Numbered from the stretch's first letter, positions 25,139 to 33,155 are shown. The stretch is DNA of 34,579 bases from CAZECE01 sp964510525 (GCA_964510525.1 CAZECE010000083.1:1-34579); one strand, 5' to 3'. Notes: generated from the letters alone by a model not told the origin. Made by a program: numbers and translations.

Positions 25139-25546
25139 ATGAATTCCAATGCGCGCTTTCCTATTTATGCCGAGTCCATTTCGGCCGGTTTTCCTTCTCC
25201 TGCTCAAGATTACGTTGAGCGCTCGCTTGATTTACATGAGTTGTTGATTGCTCGACCGGCAGCGACGTATTTTGTGCGGGTTTCTGGCGATTCGATGCAG
25301 GAAGCGGGGATTTTAGAAGACGATATTTTGGTTGTCGATCGCTCCATGCAACCGCAGCACGGAGATACCGTGGTCGCGCGTCTGGACGATGGGTTTACCG
25401 TGAAAGTCTTGGCTTTGAACCCCGTGGTGCGGTTATTGGCAAGAAACCCAAGTTACCCCTCGGTGACGATCACAGAAGGCATGACGCTGGATATTTTCGG
25501 TGTTGTTACGGGCGTGGTGAGGCAGCTAAAACGGGCCGCATCATGA
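25139..25546 (+). CDS. umuD: DNA polymerase V subunit UmuD
   Basis: UmuD is a LexA-like protein that self-cleaves on RecA filaments to give the active Pol V accessory subunit. With ATG 25139 it has 135 aa (E. coli 139). The cleavage site is Ala16-Gly17 (SISAGF). Catalytic Ser52 (VSGDSMQ) and Lys89 (FTVKVL) keep the 37-residue spacing of E. coli S60/K97. The TTG at 25109 would add 10 residues encoded just past the LexA box and is less likely. It overlaps umuC by 4 bp (ATGA). Confidence 0.96.
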   Translation: MNSNARFPIYAESISAGFPSPAQDYVERSLDLHELLIARPAATYFVRVSGDSMQEAGILEDDILVVDRSMQPQHGDTVVARLDDGFTVKVLALNPVVRLLARNPSYPSVTITEGMTLDIFGVVTGVVRQLKRAAS

Positions 25547-26808
25547 CCGTTTTTGGGTTAATGGATTGCAATAACTTTTATGCCTCTTGCGAGCGTTTGT
25601 TCCGGCCGGATCTGCTCTCGCGACCCATTGTGGTGTTATCCAATAACGATGGTTGTGTGGTGGCGCGCTCGCAAGAAGCCAAAGCCTTGGGCATTAAAAT
25701 GGGGGTGCCCGTGTTTAAAGTGCGGGACTTATTGCGGCGTCATAAGGTGGTGATGTTTTCATCCAATTACGCGTTTTATGCCGACATGTCCTCGCGCGTT
25801 ATGGACACCCTCGCGACCTTGGTGCCAGAAACCGAAATTTATTCTATTGATGAAGCCTTCATGGATCTCACCTCTTTGGCTGCGCATTACGATGTGGCTC
25901 GAGTCGGGCGACGTATTCGTTGCATTATGGACAGCTGGATTGGGTTGCCTGTGTGTGTGGGCATGGCGCCGACCAAAACGCTGGCCAAAGTTGCGAACCA
26001 TGTTGCGAAACAGCGACCTCATTATCGAGGAGTGGCCACGCTGTTGAACTCTGGCGCATGGGAGCCGATTTTAGCTGAACTGCCGGTTGAGGACATTTGG
26101 GGGGTGGGGCGCAGATTATCAAAGCGACTGCACGCCATGGGCATTCAAACAGCGCTGGCGCTTGCGCAAGCCGATCAGCGTCAGATACGAGATCATTTTG
26201 GTGTGGTGTTGGCGCGGGTGGTGTGTGAGCTCAATGGCGTCAGTTGTTTGCCATTAGAGGCATCTCCGGAACCTAAAAAGCAAATTTTGTGTTCACGCTC
26301 ATTTGCAACGCGCATCACTGAACAGCGTGTTTTGAAAGAAGCGGTGAGTGCGTTTGTGTCGAATGCGTGTAAAAAGTGTCGTCAGGAGCGGCAGCGGGCT
26401 AAAGTACTGACAGTGTTTGTTCGTACCAGTCCCTTTAGCAAACAAAAGCCCTATTATGCCAACAGTGCGACGGGGTTGTTGGCTCTAGCGTCGGCCGATA
26501 CGCGTGATTTTTTACAGGTAGCCAGTCAGCTGTTAGCCAAGATTTGGAAGCCTGGCTATGAGTACGCCAAAGCCGGTGTCATGCTGTCGGGGCTTGAAGC
26601 GCAGTCTTGGTATCAAGAAGATTTGTTTCGCCAAAAACCGCGTCATGTCAGCGAAGCGTTGATGGCCGTGATGGATCAGCTCAATGAAAAGAGGCCGCAT
26701 CAGGTATTTTTTGCTGGGCAAGGTATACAAAACAGCGGGCAGACTAAGCGGGCCAATGTCTCGCCCAGTTATACGACACGCTGGGCAGACTTGCCTAGGG
26801 TGTCTTAA
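25543..26808 (+). CDS. umuC: DNA polymerase V catalytic subunit UmuC
   Basis: A Y-family translesion polymerase of 421 aa. Catalytic acids are Asp8 (FGLMDCNNFYASCE), Asp103 and Glu104 (YSIDEAFMDL). Helix-hairpin-helix region IWGVGRRLSKRL and the little-finger domain follow. QEDLF near residue 355 fits a beta-clamp-binding motif. It is translationally coupled to umuD and controlled by the upstream LexA box, so it should be induced by DNA damage. Confidence 0.97.
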   Translation: MTVFGLMDCNNFYASCERLFRPDLLSRPIVVLSNNDGCVVARSQEAKALGIKMGVPVFKVRDLLRRHKVVMFSSNYAFYADMSSRVMDTLATLVPETEIYSIDEAFMDLTSLAAHYDVARVGRRIRCIMDSWIGLPVCVGMAPTKTLAKVANHVAKQRPHYRGVATLLNSGAWEPILAELPVEDIWGVGRRLSKRLHAMGIQTALALAQADQRQIRDHFGVVLARVVCELNGVSCLPLEASPEPKKQILCSRSFATRITEQRVLKEAVSAFVSNACKKCRQERQRAKVLTVFVRTSPFSKQKPYYANSATGLLALASADTRDFLQVASQLLAKIWKPGYEYAKAGVMLSGLEAQSWYQEDLFRQKPRHVSEALMAVMDQLNEKRPHQVFFAGQGIQNSGQTKRANVSPSYTTRWADLPRVS

Positions 26809-26834
26809 CAGGTTAATGTCGTTTTTTTTAAAGC

Positions 26835-26868
26835 CAAGGAGTGGAATGATGCAAGGAGTGGAGCGATG
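26835..26868. repeat. 17-bp duplication of a ribosome binding site and start codon
   Basis: CAAGGAGTGGAATGATG (26835-26851) and CAAGGAGTGGAGCGATG (26852-26868) are adjacent copies, each with AGGAG and an ATG. Only the second ATG opens the SIMPL-domain gene; the first is out of frame by the 17-bp unit. Confidence 0.9.
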
Positions 26869-27612
26869 AAGGGTGTATTAGCTGTAGTATTGAGTGCGCT
26901 GGTAATGAACGCGGTGCTGGTGTCTCAGGGAATGGCGGAAAGTAAAGACCCTGTATTTTTACTGAGTGCAGATGAAAGTTTGTTGCATATTTCCGCAACG
27001 GAAACTCGCAAAGTGGCGCAAGATTTATTGATTGCTACCTTAAGTATTGAAGCGGAAGACACCAGCAACAAGGTTGTACAAAACAAGATTAATACCGCCA
27101 TGGCGGCTGCTTTAAAAGCCGCTAAGCCGTATCAAAAAGTCAAAGCCATCACTCAGGGTTACCGTGTGCATCAGTTTGATCGTAATGCCGGTCGCAAAGA
27201 ACGTACCCGTGATATGGCATGGAAAGGAAAGCAGTCTGTCATGTTAAAATCAAAAGACGCCAAAGAACTGCTTGAGTTGGCAGGCAAAATCCAAGAAAGT
27301 GGGTTTGTAATGGTAGGGTTAAACTATACGCTTTCACCCGAGGTTGCGGCTGAAGTTCAAGATGAAATGCTCGAAGAGGCGCTGGAAAAACTTACTTCCA
27401 GAGCGCAGCGTGCAGCAATGGCATTAGGCAAGTCCGATGCTCAGTTAAAAGAAATCAACGCAACCGATGATTACGCTCCACGCCAGCCTGCGCGCAATCG
27501 CGGTATTATGATGGCGAGCATGGCCGCTGATTCAGAAATGGCAGCGCCAGTAGCTAGCCCGGATGAAACCACAATCACAATGCGCGTTAAAGCGAAAGCG
27601 CTATTAAAATAG
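26866..27612 (+). CDS. SIMPL-domain (DUF541) periplasmic protein
   Basis: A 248-aa exported protein with a signal peptide ending GMAES (about 24) and a SIMPL/DUF541 domain: LLHISATETRKVAQDLLIATLSIEAE, then the Ala/Lys-rich helix, the YRVHQF region, SGFVMVGLNYTLSPEV and the terminal ITMRVKAKALLK. The family includes E. coli YggE, linked to lower oxidative stress; biochemical role is unclear. A stretch near 205-228 is Ala/Met-rich and less conserved. It is between umuDC and alkB on the same strand, but no shared control is visible. Confidence 0.87.
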   Translation: MKGVLAVVLSALVMNAVLVSQGMAESKDPVFLLSADESLLHISATETRKVAQDLLIATLSIEAEDTSNKVVQNKINTAMAAALKAAKPYQKVKAITQGYRVHQFDRNAGRKERTRDMAWKGKQSVMLKSKDAKELLELAGKIQESGFVMVGLNYTLSPEVAAEVQDEMLEEALEKLTSRAQRAAMALGKSDAQLKEINATDDYAPRQPARNRGIMMASMAADSEMAAPVASPDETTITMRVKAKALLK

Positions 27613-27633
27613 AAAGCCCTATTGAAATAAGAG
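27598..27633. repeat. Imperfect 18-bp duplication at the SIMPL/alkB junction
   Basis: GCGCTATTAAAATAGAAA (27598-27615) and GCCCTATTGAAATAAGAG (27616-27633) are diverged adjacent copies. The first contains the SIMPL gene stop codon, and the second sets the stop just before alkB's TTG start. Confidence 0.6.
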
Positions 27634-28221
27634 TTGAAAATTCTAAGCGCTTTTGCAACTGAGGCAGCCCCTGCGTATCTTGAGGCAATTGATTCGGTCG
27701 CCTCACAATCACCGTTTCGACACATGACGACAACTCGCGGCCACGCATTATCGGCCGCGATGACGAACTGTGGCCCTTATGGTTGGGTGAGCGATCAACG
27801 CGGGTATCGTTATGAAGCACAGGATCCCAGCTTAAATCGTCCTTGGCCTGCTATGCCTGCCGTTTTAATGGATTTGGCGGTGACAGCGGCTGAGCAAGCT
27901 GGTTTTTTGGGGTATCAACCAGACAGCTGCTTGATCAATCGTTATCAGCCGGGCGCAAAAATGGGATTGCATCAAGATCGAGACGAAGTGGATTTGTCTG
28001 CCCCCATTGTATCGGTGTCTTTGGGGTTGCCGATTCAATTTAAGTGGGGTGGGTTAAAACGATCCGATCCATGTGAAAAAATTAAATTGTCTCATGGCGA
28101 TGTGTTGGTATTTGGTGGTGCGGATCGTTTAAAGTACCACGGTGTACTCACCTTGAAAGCCGGGGAGCATGAGCTGACGGGACCGTTTCGATACAACTTA
28201 ACCTTTCGAAAAGCGAAGTAA
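27634..28221 (+). CDS. alkB: DNA oxidative demethylase AlkB
   Basis: AlkB removes 1-methyladenine and 3-methylcytosine lesions using Fe(II), 2-oxoglutarate and oxygen. The 195-aa protein is close to E. coli AlkB in blocks VASQSPFR, AMTNCG, NRPWPAMP, CLINRYQPGAKM and IVSVSLGLP. Iron ligands are His113, Asp115 and His169; 2OG-binding Arg186 and Arg192 are in RYNLTFR. The spacing matches E. coli H131/D133/H187/R204/R210. It starts at TTG 27634 with an in-frame TAA two codons upstream, so it lacks ~18 N-terminal residues of the E. coli protein that are outside the catalytic core. The start signal is weak. Confidence 0.95.
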   Translation: MKILSAFATEAAPAYLEAIDSVASQSPFRHMTTTRGHALSAAMTNCGPYGWVSDQRGYRYEAQDPSLNRPWPAMPAVLMDLAVTAAEQAGFLGYQPDSCLINRYQPGAKMGLHQDRDEVDLSAPIVSVSLGLPIQFKWGGLKRSDPCEKIKLSHGDVLVFGGADRLKYHGVLTLKAGEHELTGPFRYNLTFRKAK

Positions 28222-28260
28222 ACGTCATTCAGATAGCGCGTTAAGATAAGCCCAGTTTCA

Positions 28261-28394
28261 CGTCATGCCAGACTTGATCTGGCATCCAGGGTAAGAACTC
28301 AATACTCACCATTTAACACTCATCGTTAAAATATTACCCCACAGCCACTTTTCTGCTTTTGTTCCCTAGACCCCAAATCAAGTTTGGGGTGACG
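28261..28394. repeat. Second inverted pair of REP-like palindromes
   Basis: Two opposite elements at 28261-28291 and 28364-28394 carry hairpins TGCCAGA-CTTGA-TCTGGCA and ACCCCAAA-TCAAG-TTTGGGGT. They share the loop CTTGA/TCAAG and outer CGTCA/TGACG ends with the 7055-7161 pair, while stems differ by compensating changes. They lie between the convergent alkB and photolyase genes and could also end transcription from both sides. Confidence 0.72.
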
Positions 28395-28463
28395 TGCTTA
28401 CTTTGCTATGCAGTGCAGACTCTTTATGTAGCAACTTTACGTTCCCCATGCGGCACACGTTAT

Positions 28464-29867
28464 CTAGTGCCGGGTTTGTTGGTAAGCGTCTAATGCCCGT
28501 TGTCTTGAGGATTTTAAATCCACAATCGGCTGAGGGTAGTTTTTACCTAATATCACATTCGCTCTTTGTAACACTTCCGCAGGTGCCGACCAGGGTTGAA
28601 ACAGGTATTTATCAGGAAGGTCGGCGAGTTCGGGTACATAGCGTCGGGTGTAGCGGCCATCGGCGTCAAACTTCTCACCCTGAGTAATCGGATTGAAAAT
28701 ACGAAAGTAAGGGGCCGCATCGGCACCGCAGCCCGCAATCCATTGCCAGCTGGCGCTGTTGCTGGCCAGATCGGCATCGAACAGGCAATCCCAGAACCAG
28801 GCCTCACCGTGATGCCAGTGAATCAATAAATTCTTCACTAAAAAAGAACCAACGATCATACGCACCCGATTGTGCATGTAACCGGTTTGCCAGAGTTCAC
28901 GCATGCCCGCATCAACGATTGGGTACCCTGTTAACCCTCTTTGCCAGGCATTTAAGTGGTTTTCATTCATAATCCAAGGAAAGGCATCAAAACGCGGTTG
29001 CAGGTTATCTTTGGGCAATTGCGGGAAGTGATACAGCAGCGAGTAAGAGAATTCTCGCCAACCCAATTCCGACTGATACACATCCACCCCATCGGTTGGT
29101 TGGGCATCCAGCGTTGCGTGCCATACTTGGTTGGGAGAGATCTGGCCAAAATGTAAGTAAGCTGATAAGCGAGAAACGCCGGTTTTGCTTGGTAGGTTAC
29201 GACCGTTTTTATAATCATGAATGGCGTGTTCGAGAAAACGGTTAAGCCGTGTTTGAGCTCCGGCTTCTGAGATGTCCCAGTCAGCAGACACGCTTTTATG
29301 CCAATCGAGTGAGGGCAATAACGATAAACTGTCCGCGGTGTTTTCAGACTGTGGCGTCTCAAGAAACTCAAATGCGGAGGGAGCAGGCAGTGGCGCTCTA
29401 GGAGAGGGCTTAGTAAGACAGCCTTTGCGATAAAACGGGGTGAATACCTTGTAAGGTGTGCCGTCTTTTTTTAACACATCCCAAGGCTCCCATAACAAAC
29501 TGCCATTGAAGCTTTGAACATGAATGGATTGAGCCGATAGCGTTTGTTTGATGTCTGTGTCTCGTTTGATTCGCCAGGGTTCGTAACAACGATTCCAAAA
29601 AATGTTTTTAATCGCATGAGTTTGGCAAAGCGTATTTAAAATGGTCAGCGGGTTGCCTCGAAACACCTGTAAATGACCGTCTAGAGAACGGTTCAAGGCG
29701 TTAAGCGCATGGTGCAACCACACCCGGCTGGTACCTCCCATTTGAGCATCGGCTGCATTGGAATCATCTAAAATATAGAGGGGTAAGATCGGTCCTGATG
29801 CAGCAGCGGCATGCAATGCTGGGTTGTCGGTGATTCTAAGGTCTTGACGAAACCAAACGATGTTCAT
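28464..29867 (-). CDS. phrB: DNA photolyase (cryptochrome/photolyase family)
   Basis: A FAD-dependent, blue-light-driven repair enzyme for cyclobutane pyrimidine dimers. The 467-aa length matches E. coli PhrB (472). The N-terminal antenna domain starts IVWFRQDLRITDNPAL; the FAD domain shows KTGVSRLSAYLHFGQISP, SELGWREFSY, TGYPIVDAGMREL, TGYMHNRVRM and the C-terminal WHHGEAWFWDCLFDADLASN with SASWQWIAGCGAD. Conserved Trp residues of the electron-transfer chain are present. It lies 59 bp after the SDR gene and is last in the leftward unit below the MerR regulator. A cyclobutane-dimer photolyase is most likely; a cryptochrome cannot be excluded. Confidence 0.95.
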   Translation of the reverse strand: MNIVWFRQDLRITDNPALHAAAASGPILPLYILDDSNAADAQMGGTSRVWLHHALNALNRSLDGHLQVFRGNPLTILNTLCQTHAIKNIFWNRCYEPWRIKRDTDIKQTLSAQSIHVQSFNGSLLWEPWDVLKKDGTPYKVFTPFYRKGCLTKPSPRAPLPAPSAFEFLETPQSENTADSLSLLPSLDWHKSVSADWDISEAGAQTRLNRFLEHAIHDYKNGRNLPSKTGVSRLSAYLHFGQISPNQVWHATLDAQPTDGVDVYQSELGWREFSYSLLYHFPQLPKDNLQPRFDAFPWIMNENHLNAWQRGLTGYPIVDAGMRELWQTGYMHNRVRMIVGSFLVKNLLIHWHHGEAWFWDCLFDADLASNSASWQWIAGCGADAAPYFRIFNPITQGEKFDADGRYTRRYVPELADLPDKYLFQPWSAPAEVLQRANVILGKNYPQPIVDLKSSRQRALDAYQQTRH

Positions 29868-29926
29868 GATTTAAAGCCCGTTTGATGATAATGCCGGTTT
29901 AAGGATAATAAAGACTAAGAAATCCG

Positions 29927-30772
29927 CTACCAGGTAATCGGCTGGTTGTTCCAGTCTAGATAAGATAATGCCCCATCGACTGGCACGGTTTCCAGGATAT
30001 TCAACAGTTGCTGAGCAACAAACTCCGGCGTGAACAGTTTTCCTGGCGGAACTGAAGATTGGAAGGGTTTTGATAGCGGAGTGTCAACCGTACCGGGATG
30101 AAACGCTACCAGCTTAATGTTTTTTGCGCGTCGAGCGAATTCGATGGCCGCGGTTTTTAGCATCATGTTCAAAGCAGCCTTCGAGGCGCGATACGCATAC
30201 CAGCCGCCTAACCCATTATCCCCAAGACTTCCTACCCGAGCACTGAATACAGCGACTTTACAGGGTGTCTTACTTTTCAGAATCGGGAGTAACTGTTGCA
30301 GCCAAATCATTGGGGTGATGGCATTTACTTGCATCAATGATTCGGCGCTGAAGGCGTTAAAGTCTTCCAATCGTTTTTCGGGTTTAATGCTGTGGGATTG
30401 ATCCAAGCCGTTATCGTGTAGTTTATTGTGTAGTTTGCTGTGTAGTTTGCCCAGGCAAATGATCACACGTGATATTGCAGCAGAAGGGTCGTTTTGTATC
30501 TGTTGATGAAGCGTTTGCGTCTGCTGGCGAATCATGTCAGGTGTGTAGTCGGTTTGACGCCAATCCAACTTATTTTCTAAGAGCGGTGAATGAGTCGAAA
30601 GCGATTCAGGCCGCTGGCCACGACTGAAGCACACTATTTTATCGTAGCCATCTGTTTCGGTCAGTGCCAAAACAGTCGATTGTGCGATAAGACTGCTGGC
30701 ACCGATCACGATTGCGTAGTTTGTGAGATCAGAGTTTGTGAGATCAGAGTTAATAAGATCAGAATTCGTCAT
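29927..30772 (-). CDS. Short-chain dehydrogenase/reductase (CsgA-like)
   Basis: A 281-aa SDR. The nucleotide-binding motif is the variant VIGASSLIAQS near the N-terminus, and the active-site region is FSARVGSLGDNGLGGWYAYRASK with the Tyr-x-x-x-Lys pair, then VAFHPGTVDTPLS. Such SDRs often sit beside photolyase genes in light-regulated clusters. ATG 30772 overlaps the acyl-CoA dehydrogenase end by 14 bp. Two tandem repeats distort it: 15-bp units give NSDLT pentapeptides at the N-terminus, and 12-bp units give a KLHSKLHNKLH stretch mid-protein. The substrate is unknown. Confidence 0.88.
   Translation of the reverse strand: MTNSDLINSDLTNSDLTNYAIVIGASSLIAQSTVLALTETDGYDKIVCFSRGQRPESLSTHSPLLENKLDWRQTDYTPDMIRQQTQTLHQQIQNDPSAAISRVIICLGKLHSKLHNKLHDNGLDQSHSIKPEKRLEDFNAFSAESLMQVNAITPMIWLQQLLPILKSKTPCKVAVFSARVGSLGDNGLGGWYAYRASKAALNMMLKTAAIEFARRAKNIKLVAFHPGTVDTPLSKPFQSSVPPGKLFTPEFVAQQLLNILETVPVDGALSYLDWNNQPITW
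30416..30451. repeat. 12-bp tandem repeat inside the SDR gene
   Basis: Three units (GTGTAGTTTATT, GTGTAGTTTGCT, GTGTAGTTTGCC) encode SKLH/NKLH tetrapeptides on the minus strand. The unit is four codons, so the frame is kept. Confidence 0.88.
30718..30762. repeat. 15-bp tandem repeat at the SDR start / acyl-CoA dehydrogenase end
   Basis: Three units (30718, 30733, 30748), the first two identical (AGTTTGTGAGATCAG). They encode NSDLT-type pentapeptides of the SDR. The third unit contains the acyl-CoA dehydrogenase stop codon. Confidence 0.9.
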
Positions 30773-32537
30773 CAGCAAAGGCCATCAAGCTCTCATCTCC
30801 GGCTTGAATCACCTGCCATAAGGCGTGTATTTCTGGCAGGCATTGGGCGAAGTAAAAATCACAAGACTTTATTTTTCCGTTAAGTAAGCTTGTTCTCGAG
30901 TCTTGCTTTTCCAGTAACTCTTGCGCGATGACACTCGATTTACACCATAAGTAGCCGAGCAGCGTCAAACCCAATAACTTAAGAAAAGGCGTGGCTGCAG
31001 CAACCGCTTGATTTTTGTTTTTCATGCCTTCCATCATCAGCCAGGTGAGGGCTTGTTTGAGGATATCCATGGCATCAGACAAAGCGTTTAGGTGAGGTGC
31101 TTGTGGGTGTTGCGTTATGAACTCACTGATTTCGGCCATCAGTTGTTTGATGGGTTCACCACCTTGCATAGGCAGTTTTCGGCCTACTAAATCCAGTGCT
31201 TGAATGCCGTTGGTGCCTTCGTAGATGCGAGCAATTCGAGCATCTCTAAGAAACTGCTCAACACCCCAATCTTGGGTATAGCCAGAACCGCCCATGCTTT
31301 GCACCGCCAGATCACAGCTTAAATAACCTTGGTCGGTCAAAAAGGCTTTCACTACCGGAGTCAGTAACGCAACACGGTTGGCTGAGAGCGCTTTTTGACT
31401 GTCGTTTGGGGAATTTTCGGCTAAATCAGCGTGCAGCCCGACCCAGTAAGCCAGAGTGCGGCACCCTTCAATCATGACTTTTTGAGTCAGTAACATTCGT
31501 CTAACGTCGGCGTGCACTAAAATACAGTCGGCGGCTTGCTCAGGCTCTTGCGCACCTGTTGGCGCACGGCCTTGACGGCGATCTTTGGCGAAGGTCAGCG
31601 CGGTTTGGTATGCAGCTTCTGCCAAACCTAAGCCTTGCATACCGACCATCAGGCGTGCTGAATTCATCATCGCGAACATGTATTTCAAGCCATTATGCGG
31701 CTCTCCAATGAGCCAGCCTTCGGCGTCTTCCATGCTCATAAAACAAGTGGCTGAGCCATTGATACCCATCTTGTGCTCGAGACCCGTGCAGACAATCGGA
31801 TTGCGACGGTTATCGGGTAATAGCTTGGGTACTAAAAATAACGAGATGCCCTTCGAGCCGGCAGGTGCGTCGGGCAGTTTGGCGAGCACCAAATGAATGA
31901 TGTTCTCGGATAAATCGTGCTCACCGCCGGTGATCCAAATTTTATTGCCAGTTAATAGGTAGGTGCCGTCGGCATCGGGCTTGGGGATGGCTTTGGTTTT
32001 CAAGAGCCCAAGGTCCGTGCCACAATGCGCTTCGGTCAAACACATGGTGCCGGTATATCGACCGGTAATTAAAGGCTCTAAATAGCGTTCTTTTAAAGCA
32101 TCCGCAGCATAATGCTCGAGTGCGACGATGGCGCCGTGAGTAAGGCCAGAATACATGCTGAGAGAAATGTTGCTCGAGGAAAAAATCTCGTCCAACACAA
32201 CGCTGAGTATTGAAGGTAGTCCTTGTCCACCAAACTCTTCAGGTGATGATAAACTACCCCAGCCACCTTCAATGAAGGCTTTGTACGCTTCTTTAAAACC
32301 CTCAGGGGTTGTGACGGATTGATCATCGGGGGAATATTGACACCCTTGTTGATCGCCAGAAGCATTAATTGGAGCAAACACATTTTCCGCAAGCTTGCCG
32401 GCTTCTTGTAAGACGGTTTGACAAAGTTCTGGGGTGGCGGCTTCACATTCCGGTATGTCTTTAAAGGCGTTTTCGATATCAAGGACATTGTCCAAAATAA
32501 AAAGCGCATCATCTACCGGGGCTTTGTAATACTGCAT
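30759..32537 (-). CDS. Acyl-CoA dehydrogenase with extended C-terminus (FadE5/DmdC-like)
   Basis: A flavoprotein that oxidises acyl-CoA thioesters at the alpha-beta bond. At 592 aa it belongs to the long bacterial group with an extra C-terminal domain, which includes DmdC of DMSP catabolism and long-chain FadE-type enzymes. Motifs include MCLTEAHCGTDLGLLKTKA, GNKIWITGGEHDL, VQSMGGSGYTQDWGVEQFLRD and IYEGTNGIQALDLVGRKL, the last with the likely catalytic Glu. GGAGG precedes ATG 32537. Substrate chain length cannot be read from sequence. Its end overlaps the SDR start, so the two are translationally coupled. Confidence 0.93.
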   Translation of the reverse strand: MQYYKAPVDDALFILDNVLDIENAFKDIPECEAATPELCQTVLQEAGKLAENVFAPINASGDQQGCQYSPDDQSVTTPEGFKEAYKAFIEGGWGSLSSPEEFGGQGLPSILSVVLDEIFSSSNISLSMYSGLTHGAIVALEHYAADALKERYLEPLITGRYTGTMCLTEAHCGTDLGLLKTKAIPKPDADGTYLLTGNKIWITGGEHDLSENIIHLVLAKLPDAPAGSKGISLFLVPKLLPDNRRNPIVCTGLEHKMGINGSATCFMSMEDAEGWLIGEPHNGLKYMFAMMNSARLMVGMQGLGLAEAAYQTALTFAKDRRQGRAPTGAQEPEQAADCILVHADVRRMLLTQKVMIEGCRTLAYWVGLHADLAENSPNDSQKALSANRVALLTPVVKAFLTDQGYLSCDLAVQSMGGSGYTQDWGVEQFLRDARIARIYEGTNGIQALDLVGRKLPMQGGEPIKQLMAEISEFITQHPQAPHLNALSDAMDILKQALTWLMMEGMKNKNQAVAAATPFLKLLGLTLLGYLWCKSSVIAQELLEKQDSRTSLLNGKIKSCDFYFAQCLPEIHALWQVIQAGDESLMAFADDEF

Positions 32538-32573
32538 GCTATTTCCTCCAGAACAAGTACTGTAATTTTTAAA

Positions 32574-32858
32574 TCAGGATTGAGAAGCCAAACCGATCAT
32601 TTCATCGTATGGCGTGTCGAGCGCAATTCTAATGTGTTGCACACCCAAATTCCTAGCGTATTTTTTTGCAGAGGTTAGGCAGTCGAAACGTTTAGGGCGT
32701 CCATCATGAGGGTTTTCAACCCATTCCGAGACCCCTTGCGATTCAATTTCAAGCAAATAAATGCCACCTTCCAGAGAATGCACATAAGCGGATTGTTGAT
32801 TGTTTGATTTCGGCGATTTTTGGTGTAAGGCCGTATTTTTTAAAAATGATAAAGGCAT
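32574..32858 (-). CDS. Small DUF6482-like protein
   Basis: A 94-aa soluble protein with an AAGGA ribosome binding site before ATG 32858. After a polar N-terminus it shows AYVHSLEGGIYLLEIE, a Gly-Arg-Pro loop (HDGRPKRFDCLTSAKKYARNLGV) and an Ile/Leu-rich end. The pattern of two beta strands followed by a helix resembles the small DUF6482 proteins of marine Gammaproteobacteria; assignment from memory. It lies 36 bp before the acyl-CoA dehydrogenase gene, probably in the same transcript. Function is unknown. Confidence 0.7.
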   Translation of the reverse strand: MPLSFLKNTALHQKSPKSNNQQSAYVHSLEGGIYLLEIESQGVSEWVENPHDGRPKRFDCLTSAKKYARNLGVQHIRIALDTPYDEMIGLASQS

Positions 32859-32930
32859 TTGTTAATTCCTTGTGCGGTAAGTGGAAGTGAGGCGGTACTA
32901 AGGCAACAGTGAGAATCCAGCGATAAAAGC

Positions 32931-33050
32931 TTAACCAATGGTAGTAAACAGTGTGGTCGCTAAAATAGCGGCGAATCCGGCGTGACCCAGAGTGAATTGA
33001 AACAGTGAAAATAAAAAATGCGAATCGTTCTGTTGGAGCGTTGTTTTCAT
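32931..33050 (-). CDS. 39-aa predicted membrane peptide
   Basis: ATG 33050 follows AAGGA at 8 nt spacing. The product begins MKTTLQQNDSHFLFSLFQF and continues TLGHAGFAAILATTLFTTIG before TAA. The last ~20 residues form one hydrophobic, small-residue-rich helix; the first part is amphipathic and aromatic. I recognise no family. It is the first gene of the leftward unit, next to the MerR operator region and 72 bp before the DUF6482-like gene. A membrane-anchored regulator or stress peptide would fit, but that is a guess. Confidence 0.6.
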   Translation of the reverse strand: MKTTLQQNDSHFLFSLFQFTLGHAGFAAILATTLFTTIG

Positions 33051-33132
33051 GATTGTTTCCTTATGAGTATGAGAGAAATAGAGTCGACAATTCAATTTGA
33101 AGACAATTTTACGTTAGCAGTAATTTTGTTGG

Positions 33133-33155
33133 TTGTCTAATAATGATATAGACAA
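33133..33155. promoter_or_regulatory. Palindromic operator candidate 1 (TGTCTA-N9-TAGACA)
   Basis: TTGTCTA (33133-33139) and TAGACAA (33149-33155) are inverted repeats with 9-bp AT-rich spacer. It lies 83 bp before the 39-aa peptide gene (minus strand) and is ideally placed for control of the leftward photolyase unit. A likely site for the divergent MerR-family regulator. Confidence 0.7.

Noticed and set aside
25087..26808. umuDC as part of a plasmid or integrated element
   Set aside because: Consensus LexA box and normal gene order, but no integrase, attachment site or plasmid gene in the window.
28394..28687. Plus-strand ORF of 97 aa opposite the photolyase 3' end
   Set aside because: Antisense shadow of phrB, starting in the REP-like pair; no recognisable protein features.
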